DNA from: Hirundichthys speculiger
Lineage: Eukaryota > Chordata > Actinopteri > Beloniformes > Exocoetidae
NCBI GenBank assembly: GCA_018398805.1
Contig: JAGFBZ010000863.1
Coordinates: forward strand, 558,001-622,000
Length of the DNA: 64,000 nucleotides
Reading direction: 5' to 3'
The notes beneath the pieces are model-generated. The model was not told the DNA's origin, made no database searches, and saw nothing but the letters and a program-made list of their open reading frames with translations. Positions 32,186-64,000 of this stretch are shown piece after piece. The translations under genes and the position numbers were made by a program. Each line of letters opens with the position of its first letter. Position 1 is the first letter of the stretch.

Positions 32186-33453
32186 TGGAGACTAAGTCAG
32201 TCAGTTCATATGGGCTGTGTTAATGATATAAATGCACACCGACTCTGCTGTAGTTTACCATGTAAACTCAAAACTATCAATAACAAAAATTCAAATTTCC
32301 CCAATTTCATTTATTTATTTATTTATTTTTGAATCCATTAAATATACAGCTTTTCTCAAACAATCATTGAGTTGGAATAAAAATCTTAAGATTCGTACGT
32401 AAGAAAACACAACAGCATCAAGCAGGTAGTGAAGTATCATCTTCAAATTTGTTTTTCCTCTTCATATAATATTCTATAAGAGGGAGATGCTATCAATCAT
32501 GTCACAATGTTTAAGATAAAGCTGCTTTCTAGCAGTTAAATACATGTCAGACAATAAATACATTCATTAGAAGTCCATCTCTGACAGCATTCTCTTGTAT
32601 TGAAATGTTTAATCTGTGTATAAACTGTAAACATTGAACACTGAAGCAATATGTTTTTCCCAGTCCACCTGATCCAAATTCATGTTCAAACAATATTCTT
32701 CATTTAAGGCTTTTCAATATTCATTTGACAGTTCTGAGAATTTGACATACTGAGTCTCTGTTAACTGATGTGGCTTTGAAGAACTTTGGGTCAAGTGGTT
32801 TAACCCATCTGAGTGAAACTAGATAAAAGTTTCCAGCAGTACAAGTGCACATCTATATTACGCAAGGTAAATATACAAAGCAAAGCAATTATTTTGAACT
32901 TTTACCTCGATGAGGTAAAATCTGAACTGAGAGAGTATCTTGTTTTATGGTAAGATCAATGAAACCAGTCCTATAAATGACCACTCTACTGGTAAATTAG
33001 TGCTGGATCTTTGGTCATCACCCCACTTTGCATGAAGCTTAAGATATTTAAAAAAAATAAATCCTCTGTCTTTCATAACAAAAAAAGCACACCTCTGTGA
33101 GTGGGCAAATCACAATGGTAACTGGAAACAGCCCCAAGGTCTCTCCTGGGGGCAGCGGCATGCTAATACCTGCAGCTCTCAACTCCAATCCACACTGCCT
33201 TCACAGTGAGGGAATCATTTTAACCTCCATTTTCTCACAGAACATTTTACCTTATGTCCTGTTTCCCATCTGCCTCTCTTTCTTTTGTTGACACTTGTTG
33301 AGCAGAGATATCACATGTTTCCAGTATAATGATCTCTTCTTCTCCTTCATTTTATTATTTCTTGATTGCTTCAATGTCTAAGGGACCTAAAAAGGAGGGG
33401 AGGAGAAGAAAATCCCCAAATCCCCTCCTCAGCTAACTCCCTCCACCTTCTGA
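32186..33453. other. CPZ-PI4K2B intergenic spacer and PI4K2B 3' UTR
   Basis: Ordinary AT-rich sequence. No exon, repeat or RNA gene recognised. The part nearest 33453 is expected to be PI4K2B 3' UTR. Confidence 0.6.
33351..33356 (-). terminator. Candidate polyadenylation signal for PI4K2B
   Basis: TTTATT on plus is AATAAA on minus, about 100 bases past the PI4K2B stop. Other signals further downstream are possible. Confidence 0.35.
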
Positions 33454-56071
<22,618 letters not shown>

Positions 56072-56300
56072 TGTCGCCGCGTTTTTAATGAATACACTTA
56101 ACTATACATTGAATCACAACTGTTTCCCCCCTTTGCTGAAAAGCTTTCACTTTAAAGTACACATAGCCCAATTAAATTGGTTGAAAGGAGCTGCTTCCGA
56201 TCATCTAAACGTCAACATAATCCGTCAAGCCCCATTCGCCTTCTTCCTATGTGACTGTCTGCGCAGGCGCTCCACGCCTTTGGTTAGAGCCGGTTGACTT
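56072..56300 (-). promoter_or_regulatory. Likely PI4K2B promoter
   Basis: Just upstream of the start. CCAAT on the minus strand at 56180-56176 and an NRF-1-like palindrome TGCGCAGGCGCT at 56260-56271. No TATA box. Inference from motifs and position. Confidence 0.4.
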
Positions 56301-56442
56301 CAAGTGATACCTGGAAAGTGTGAATTGTCGCTGTTTAAACACGACACGTATGTCATCTCTTCGTCACATTTCTTCTTCCCAGGTACGTTCGGCAAAAGAT
56401 AAATATTTAACAGTAGCCACCTTACAAATCACATACACACAT

Positions 56443-56454
<12 letters not shown>

Positions 56455-56535
<81 letters not shown>
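56455..56535. repeat. (TA)n microsatellite, about 40 units, preceded by (CA)n
   Basis: Directly visible, about 380 bases upstream of the PI4K2B start codon. Confidence 0.97.
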
Positions 56536-56539
<4 letters not shown>

Positions 56540-57074
56540 GTTTGAGCATCCATAATGCATAGTTTTTGTTTCCTTTCTCAATGAGGACGTGTTAAATTAT
56601 GTTTAACCATTTTCACTTAATTGTCATTTAATTGCAGACGGGTTGTGTTAAATTTTGTCACTATATTTTGTCGCCTATGTTCTTTGCGTGCATTTAAAAC
56701 ATTTTTCCTGTGTATTTCTTCTTTTTTTTGCGCTTCATCATATCCACTTACAGTTAATGGATCAAATTTTAAATAATAAATGGACATATAATTCATTTTG
56801 AGTTTTTAGTTGCAGTAGAAATCTTTGGTGATTACACTTATCAGTGCATTCTGCCTTGTCCTTTCAACTTGCCGCTTACATAAATGAGTGAGTAACTTAT
56901 ATGGCCACAAGATGTCGATATACACTAACAGTAGCTGAAATGAGTTGAATCCTACTCAAAATCGTTTAGTTTATGCTATAATGTGGGACTTTCTTTTTTT
57001 TTTCCTTTTCACATTTGCAGTAAAATACTTCAATTTTATACTGTCAGTCTTAATCCCATGTTTTTTTCTGGGTT
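56540..57074. other. Intergenic sequence, no feature recognised
   Basis: AT-rich. No repeat or exon identified. Confidence 0.5.
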
Positions 57075-57700
57075 TTGACACATAATTACAAACTTGCTGT
57101 TGTAGAGAACATTCTACGGGTCTTTTTAAGAACCAATAATACTGCACATCAAAAATATGCAAAACTGTGCAAACATAAATCATGGAACATGGTATGGCAT
57201 ATTTCAAACATTTCCAGCCCTGAAGAAATCCAGTCTTTCCTTGACGCTTTGAAGTCATTATTGCTCTTGAGCTGTCTTGCAGAGCATGGTGCCTTCCAGC
57301 TCCATGATCACCTTTTACAAATCATAAAAAACACACTCTTGTAGTGGAAAAAGACTACTATTTGGCAAAAATATGTTGTAACTGTGCAAAAGCCAGTCAT
57401 AGCACATGCCATGGCATATTTCAATCACTTCCAACACAAAGGAAAGGAAAACCAAAGTTTTTTTTTTTTTTTTCTGGAACCTTTGAAGTCACTAATACGT
57501 GAACTGTCATGTCAGTGTTTTGACCATTTTCTTTCTTTTTTTTTTTTTTTTTACAAAACATTACAAACATGTTCTTGCAGTGGAAAAAAACAGTCCACAG
57601 GCCTTCAACTGCAAGAATAAAATATTTATATAAATATAATACCATTTATGTATTTAAAAAAATATATTGGAATTGTACAAACATTCAGGTCATGGGAGGA
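57075..57700 (+). repeat. Diverged tandem repeat, unit about 270-290 bp, two full units and part of a third
   Basis: 'gtgcaaacataaatcatggaacatggtatggcatatttcaaacatttcca' (about 57165) recurs as 'gtgcaaaagccagtcatagcacatgccatggcatatttcaatcacttcca' (about 57381). 'ctttgaagtcattattgctcttgagctgtc' recurs as 'ctttgaagtcactaatacgtgaactgtc'. A third start is at 57672. Confidence 0.75.
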
Positions 57701-57769
57701 AAAGCTCATTTTTCCTTTGTAAACTTGTGACAATCCACCTTGAGATAAAATTCAGTTCAAGTGGACATT

Positions 57770-58510
57770 ATTTGCATTGCGTCTACCACAATACAAACTG
57801 TCTCTAGGCACTTTTCAGAGACCCAGGGCATGACCCCCAAGTATATATTATTAACTTAACTAATATAGTAAAATTTTAATTTTAATTTTAATTTAAGAAA
57901 CTATGGCAAGTAAAAAAAGAAAAAAAACTCCCCTAGCAGGAGAAAAACCTTAAAGCCAAACAGTGACAAGGAAAAACTCCCCTGTAAGAGGAAGAAACCT
58001 CGAGCAGGACCTGGCTCATGAGGGGGACCTTCCTGTCGAACCCTAGCCAGATAAAAGAAGTAAAGAGGAGGGAGATAGGGGAGAGAGGATGGAGGACAGA
58101 GGGGATGGAGGACAGAGAGAGGAGATGCACATATATCTTGGCAATATTATATTGTACAAAATATATTAATAGTAATTACCCATTAGCTGAAGAACTAAGA
58201 ATTATATCTACTTATATTATGAATGGTACATTATTAGTACATGCACTACAGAGATGACTGTAAAAACAGAACGTGAGCAGTAACTGTGGTTGGAGGGTCA
58301 GACTGCAGGTCACCATGTTAGTTATTATCCCAGAGACATCTATATAAACAGGTGGAGGTAAACGCTGGGATGACATCTACATAGACAGATGGAGGTAAAC
58401 GCTGGGATGGTCAGAGGGTAGAACTGCGGGTCACCATGTAACTCTGGAAACTGATCTGCAGACATACAGAAAGAAAAAGAAAAAGGAGGTGCAGGACAGT
58501 CAAAAAAGCT
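57770..58510 (-). mobile_element. LINE 3' UTR copy (same family as 27850-28915)
   Basis: Reverse complement of the 28370-28880 region: 'gcgtctaccacaatacaaactgtctctaggcactttt', 'ggacctggctcatgagggggaccttcctgtcgaaccctagcc', and 'aggtggaggtaaacgctgggatg', the last duplicated in tandem at 58350-58410. Confidence 0.82.
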
Positions 58511-59750
58511 ACAGGAACAATGAAGCACAGTTACATTTATGAGGTGCTTCTAATTGACTATGACTACAGCTGAAGAAAGAAGACAAAATGCTCATTCGTA
58601 AAGTCTGTTCTTCAGCACTTGAGCTTTCTTGGAAAAAGTGGTGGCCTCCACCTCCAAGACAACTTTTAAAAGTGCACTTTAAAAGTACATTTGAGGTCAC
58701 ACGGGTAGTCGAGATCCAATGTGAAAATCAGGCCAAACAACATGTTCTCCAGCTCCTGTAAGACCACCTGGCCGAGGTCACTCCGCATAGCGATAGAAGG
58801 TTTGTTCCATCTCCCCGTTCTCCCCCACAGCCCCCCACCCCAACAATCCCCCAAGGGATAGTGAGGGGCAGAGTGGGGAGATATATAAAAAAAACAAAAC
58901 AAATAAAAACCCCAGTGCTGCCACAACTGCCCTAGATGTCTCATCTGTGGGCAGGTCAGTGCCACAATGTTGTTTTCCCGGCTCAGAAAATGTGATACAG
59001 CAGGGTTAATATATGGAAAATACTAGCTCAATCCCAACTTGTCTGTGAATATTGTTCTATAATTATTAGGATAGGGATAAGGATTTATCAACAAAAAGAG
59101 TTGATTAGTCCAAGATGGAACTGACTGGATATATTTTCAAGAAAAGAGTGAGGGAGTAAATGCAGAACTATTTTAAGGAGGTTCCAACTGATGTTGGGGT
59201 TAACATCCTCAGTTTCACTCTCTGCCTTCTGTGCCTCGTTTTCTGACCATACTCGGATGTCCTCCTGCTCTCTGTCTGTGCCTCTCCTCCTGCTCACTCT
59301 AATCAATAGCCAACAGTCCCACCTGTTCTGCCCCTTCTTTCAGCAGCTCAGTGACCTTCAATCTTTGCTGTGTCAGCGTTAAATGGATTCTCCAGCTTCT
59401 GCTGTTTCTGTGGCTCTCTGGAAAACTCTGCTCTGGACCGTTTGTCCAGTCTGATTCCTACCTGACCTGTTTCTCAATGACTAACTCTGGTTTCTGGATT
59501 GTGGATTTTGAATCCTAAATACTGATTCTCTGACTTTCAATTTGAAGAAATTGTTTTTAATTCTGAGATGTATGTGACTATTCTAGAAAGGATTCTCTGG
59601 AAATGCTTTATTTATAAAAAAAACATGATGCTCACTGTGCATATCTTCTGTTTACCTGCGAATGTAAGAATATTTGGATTTCTAATTCTGTCTGCAAGCA
59701 ATATCTTTCTTTATTTATTTTTTAAAATTGGATTCTTGTGTTCTACAGCA
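58511..59750. other. Intergenic sequence, unclassified
   Basis: Reading frames at 58666-58965 and 59088-59306 (minus) show no recognisable domain. No RNA gene seen. Confidence 0.45.
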
Positions 59751-59940
59751 TGGGCAGCACAGTGGCTTGGTGGTTAGCACTGTTGCCTCACAGCAAGAAG
59801 GTTCCTTGTTCAAACCTTTCTGTGTGGAGTTTGCATGTGCTCTCCATGCTTGTGTGGGTTTCTTCCAGGTTCTCCGGCATGTTCAAAGACATGCATGTTA
59901 GATTAATTGGTGGTTCTAAATTGCTCATTTCATTCAGCTG
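59751..59940 (+). mobile_element. tRNA-derived SINE, second copy of the 51151 family, 3' truncated
   Basis: 'gggcagcacagtggcttggtggttagcactgttgcctcacagcaagaaggttccttgttcaaacc', then 'gtgtgggtttcttccaggttctccggcatgttcaaagacatgcatgttagattaattggtgg'. The B box has a changed G. Confidence 0.88.
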
Positions 59941-60300
59941 AAGTACTTTATTTCCCAACATTTCTGTCTGGCCCTACTGAACCTGGGAGTTCTTACCTGC
60001 ACTGGGCCCTCTGTCATGTCCCTCACTTGAACCCAGAACTGCTCCTAACCCTGGAGGGTGTTTCTTTACCTTACCTCTTAAGCCAGTCCTTGCCTGACTA
60101 TTTTGACTTCAATTCTTATCTCATCCAATATGATTTTCACCCTCACCCTCTCATCAATGTCTCTTTCAGACATTGATGAGAGCTTTGTGCTCCTGAACTC
60201 TCCCTCAGATTGAATCCATGTCACATTCATCATTATTTGTCTTATCTTTTATTAAAAGCTTTTTATTCAACCTCTCTCATTAACATCAGTTGGCTCATTC
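59941..60300. other. Intergenic sequence, unclassified
   Basis: A short inverted repeat 'ctcatcaatgtctctttcagacattgatgag' is at 60150-60180. No gene. Confidence 0.5.
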
Positions 60301-60734
60301 TTATTAGCCTTGTCAACAATCATTAAAGATCTTTAATCAAAAAGTAGTTTTGATCATTATCCAGACTGAAACAATATCAAAGCACAGCAAACGGGTTTTG
60401 GAAAAGTATCCCACAATGAGATAAAACATGTTCCAGAGGCTATCAAAAGAAAACATCTAGAAAAGTGGAAGTACAACACGTTAAATTCTGGTTCAGTGCA
60501 ACCTTTTGTTGCATCTGATCCAAGTCTCTAATGTCCTTTACACTTAACGAAAGCAATTTGAGATGGTAACATCATTGCTGCTAGTAAATCTTTAACTAGC
60601 TCTGCATGCTGTACATACCTCCTGGTTACAAATCTACAATATTCTCATATTTTGCTAAAATGATGGGCAACTGAATAAACACATTCTGAATCTGTACATT
60701 GTCCCAGATTTATTTACCTGCCAGAATACATGCT

Positions 60735-60956
60735 CTAGTTAAGGCTTTCAATTCTGCTGCTTGTGCTAAAGATATTCTTCTTATTATCTGGATGCATTGA
60801 TGATCCATCACAATGAAGAACAAGATCATTGGTTTCTAATGGGATGTGCTGCAAATTAATTCTCAGAAGAATTAATCCTCTCCATGAAATCATATTCAGA
60901 CTCTTCATTATTCTCATCTTTTCCATACGTGTAATGCTGATTGTTTTGTATAGCAT
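60735..60956 (-). pseudogene. Retroviral RNase H remnant
   Basis: A single frame holds the first catalytic Asp block ('LVLHCDGSS'). The following helix and second block are in other frames or broken by stops, so no active domain remains. Confidence 0.55.
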
Positions 60957-61979
60957 GTGATATCACAAGATTTTGAGTCCCTGTTAACATAAGCTCATAG
61001 TTACTTCACTGACTAGTCATGTGCTGCATAATAATATTCAGTAAAATCGCTTTAACTGCATGTGATATATGTAGCACTAATGAATGTCCTGAGATAATAG
61101 TATGTGATATTTCCACCATTACAGCAGCAGCAGCCACCGCTCTACTGCTCTGAAATCATACCCATCCTATTCTTTAACTCTTGCTGGACTTGAAAAGCAT
61201 CCCTACATAGAGGTTTAGCTGTTATCTGTATGGCTTGTATTTCTGGTTTTATAAAAAGTGCTAAAGCCTCCAATACCCTAATTTTCTCTTTAATAACTCA
61301 ATCAATGTCACTGAATACAGGTCGGGTGCTGAAAGTTACAAAGTATGTGAGTCAGGCCATTTAGAGCTTTGAGACAAGAAGAGATAATCTGTGTTATTTA
61401 AAGATAATTTAGACTGCTCTTTCCAGCATTTCTGAAATGTTGCAGCATTGTCAGAGATTTGCTCAGTTGGCTTACGTTTACAATTGAATTGTTCTCTCGT
61501 ACTGCGTGACCTTTTAAGAATAGGTCTATCTCTGCAATATGTTTATCTTTTGAGCTTTATTTAACCAGTGGAAACGTATTCTCTGTTTCAGTTTGATCTA
61601 TTATTGGGCCATCAAAATCATAATCCAGAGTAATGCAGTTTTCAGTTAGAATATAGAGATCAATATCTGGAACTAAAGTTGTTAGTACATATCCAACATC
61701 TTTACCAGGCTGTGCTCCATGTGTCAAAATTGTTTTATACCAACTAAGAAAGCCAATTGGATTCATCAAAGGACGTGGTGAGTCATGTGTGACATGAGAA
61801 ATGTCAGTTAATGGTTTTTATAAAATTTTGTCATCAACAACAATTAGCAGAGCATAAATCTTTTCTTTCTCTGCTTTGACTTCTAAATCTGTCCTCACTG
61901 TGTCAGCTTGATTTACAATCTGTTCACGTATCAGTCTATCTTGCCTCTCTTTCTTCTTCTGCAAATTCATCTAAGATCT

Positions 61980-62340
61980 ATCCATCCATCCATCCATTAA
62001 CTCCCGCTTGGTCCGGAATCGGGTCGCGGGGGCAGCAGCTTCAGCTGAGAGGCCCAGACCTCCCTCCCCCCGGCCGCTTCCACCAGCTGCTCTGGGAGAA
62101 CCCCGAGGCGCTCCCAGGCCAGCTGAGAGATATAATCTCTCCAGCGGGTCCTGGGTCTTCCCCGTGGTCTTCTCCCAGTTGGACATGCCCGAAACACCTC
62201 CCCAGGGAGGGCGTCCGGGGGGCATCCTAACCAGATGCCCGAACCACCTCAACTGGCTCCTCTCGATGTGAAGGAGCAGCGGCTCTACTCTGAGTCCCTC
62301 CCGAATGACCGAACTTCTCACCCTACCATCAAAGCACCGA
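61980..62340 (-). mobile_element. 5'-truncated LINE insertion with 13-bp target duplication, inside the retrovirus
   Basis: On minus it encodes the common fish LINE C-terminus: 'QLRWFGHLVRMPPG', 'CPTGRRPRGRPRTRWRDYIS', 'LPPRPDSGPSGS', ending in a (TGGA)n tail at 61980-61996. Flanks TCATCTAAGATCT at 61967-61979 and 62341-62353 are identical, a clear target-primed insertion. Confidence 0.93.
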
Positions 62341-62880
62341 TCATCTAAGATCTGTTTGACCAAAACACATTTTGTGCTTCTGACATCGAAATACTGGAAA
62401 GAATGTCTATAACATTTTCCTGAATCACATCTAAATCTAAAACACATCTTCAGATTATTATCCTGCAAACATCTCTGCTGGACCTGAACAGGACACTCCA
62501 TCACAACTGCTCCTAATCAGTTACATCTACTGTCTGTCCATGTTTCAGTACAGCTATGATCTTCTTAACCTCACTGACTACACATTCTTCAAAAAATGCA
62601 TCTGTTCAGCCACAATCTGATCTTTATTACTTTTATTAGATTCTGTCACATGTATGAATACTGACAGTTATCCAGCCACATGAGTGAACATCTTATCCTC
62701 CAGTCTTTAATATCCTTCACCTGTCCAGACAACTCAGGAAAGATCAGTCTGTGTAACTGCTAAATGTTTCATTTTAGACTTTAAAACAGAGTGAAACATG
62801 TCAGAGTAAATCAACATGCAGTTATATAAATCTTCCTCAACATCCTCAGAGTATGCAGGTGGCAAATCACACAAAGAAGG

Positions 62881-63780
62881 ATAGATAGATCGTTTTTTCT
62901 ATTTTTATTTCTATTCTATCTTCCTTGCATTCAAGTGTCTGTCTTAATCATTATATTCACCTTGATTTTGGGCAAATGCAAAAATTAATGAAATTGCTTG
63001 TTTTCCTTTAAAAAAAAAAAAAAAAAAAAAGATCTGACCAATGTTAACTCAAAAGTTCTCAAAATTTGAACAGCTCCCTCAATCCATCTAATTCCCTATT
63101 TGGATTAGCCACAGCTTTCTTGACTATCACCTGATCTTTAATCAAAGGAAGTTTATTCTCGTTATATCTGTCATCAGTTCATTCATACAAATCCATCAAA
63201 TATGTATGTTTTAACATAATAAAATTCAACTTTAGACAGCATCCACTCTCTAGGAGTCATTTGATTTTGTTGGAACATGTTTTAGATGTGGATTTGTTTG
63301 CAACAATTTCCTCATAGCTTTATGCTCTCTTCCAGGTAAGTCATCTTATAATTTAATTTTAATTGAGACAGTTTTACAATTTTGATTCCTACTACTTTGT
63401 TGTTCCATGATTTAAAATCTGTGCAGTTAATATTTACACATACTTTAATAGGAGCCCTCCACCATATATTTTCCTCTGTTATTAAATTTCAGCATATAAC
63501 AGTCTTTATAAAATATATACCAATTTCATAGGCTGTTACAAAGAAGGGGCTTCTCTATGTATGAAAAGAAACCTTCAAAATAAAAAGAAACAACACAAAA
63601 TTATTTGTGTATGTTATTATTACCAACTCAAATCCAATCATCTTTGGATGATTTTCATTTGTTGGTTTAGAGAGTTTTTCTTGTATGAAAAAATGGCAAT
63701 ATCCAGACTAAAAACGTCCAAAACCAATGCAATTAAGATAAAAGAAAAAAAAAAACCCATACAACATTAAAGTTGTATCA
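62881..63780. other. Unclassified, probably 5' part of the retroviral remnant
   Basis: A (GATA)n start at 62881 and a poly(A) run at 63010-63030. Minus-strand frames near 63350-63240 contain a gag-like 'QQNQMTPREW' phrase with no other support. Confidence 0.3.
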
Positions 63781-64000
63781 CATCTTCATCCAGTGTGAAA
63801 CAAACTGTCCGTTTCTCTGGTTCAGCACCAGCATCCTCACCAGCATCCTGTGATAAAGCTCTCCACAGATGTCACGGGTCAAATTAGTTGCTGATGGGAC
63901 TGAGGATCAAGGAAACACCACTTTTGGACCGGTCCACACTGGGAGGAGCCGCAGGCTTTGCCATTGGGGCGACCAGCCCCCCGACTCGGACAGACAGACG
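63780..64000. other. Right edge of window, GC-richer block
   Basis: Composition rises in GC. On minus 'GGGGGGCTGGTCGCCCC' at about 63965-63981 loosely resembles a proline-tRNA primer binding site, which would fit a retroviral leader starting beyond the window. Too weak to call. Confidence 0.2.

Larger units (their letters stand above)
60600..63520 (-). mobile_element. Decayed endogenous retrovirus, minus strand
   Basis: The best evidence is an RNase H region at about 60960-60600: a 'HCDGSS' first-Asp block and, in shifted frames, an 'AAELKALT'-like helix and a tyrosine-rich 'Y-D/S-Y-V' block. Upstream on the same strand, cysteine-bearing and acidic frames (62504-62355, 61769-61557) and a Pro-rich 'PPAY' late-domain-like motif near 62845 could be gag/pol parts but are not assignable. 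Many stops and frameshifts. LTRs were not identified. Class cannot be fixed. Confidence 0.5.

Noticed and set aside
58666..58965. Minus-strand frame of about 100 codons
   Set aside because: No similarity recognised, low coding character and close to LINE 3' sequence.
61971..62504. 177-codon frame, apparently a cysteine-containing novel gene
   Set aside because: Its second half is a LINE C-terminus read across the insertion boundary at 62340; the first half is part of the retroviral relic. The fusion is accidental.

Overview
The window reads as teleost fish genomic DNA, most likely a percomorph. The basis is three spliced vertebrate genes, one of them from the ependymin family that is expanded in fish, set in a dense background of fish-type repeats: CR1/L2-like non-LTR elements, Tc1, several hAT families, Ty3/gypsy, tRNA-derived SINEs and AT/GT microsatellites. 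There is no operon structure, CRISPR array or other prokaryotic feature. The species cannot be named from the sequence.

Layout. 1-5,560 is a nest of transposons: hAT-like copies interrupted by two tail-to-tail LINE fragments and by a BED-type hAT element with a perfect 8-bp target duplication. 5,883-8,717 (+) holds the last five coding exons of an ependymin-family secreted glycoprotein; its signal-peptide exon was not found. 11,431-30,471 (-) is a complete 12-exon carboxypeptidase Z gene (CPZ, 643 codons): signal peptide, frizzled cysteine-rich domain, M14 metallocarboxypeptidase with all expected zinc and catalytic residues, transthyretin-like domain and a Trp-rich C-terminus. 33,454-56,071 (-) is a complete 11-exon type II phosphatidylinositol 4-kinase beta gene (PI4K2B, 507 codons). 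56,072-64,000 has no host gene that I can recognise: a possible promoter, repeats, and a decayed endogenous retrovirus on the minus strand.

The ependymin-like gene and CPZ converge; CPZ and PI4K2B are in tandem on the minus strand with about 3 kb between them. All coding joins of both complete genes keep frame with GT-AG sites, so both look functional. Products act in different places: the ependymin-like protein is extracellular, CPZ is a secreted matrix enzyme that binds Wnt-type ligands through its frizzled domain, and PI4K2B makes PI4P on endosomal, Golgi and plasma membranes. I see no shared pathway.

Most of the remaining sequence is mobile DNA. The most useful hunting results are several transposons whose exact ends and target duplications can be read directly, a gypsy element whose LTR ends 68 bp from the exon-3 splice acceptor of PI4K2B, a 51-base G run in the next intron, an inverted pair of tandem repeats in CPZ intron 1, and a possible alternative first exon of PI4K2B. 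I found no convincing undescribed biological system.
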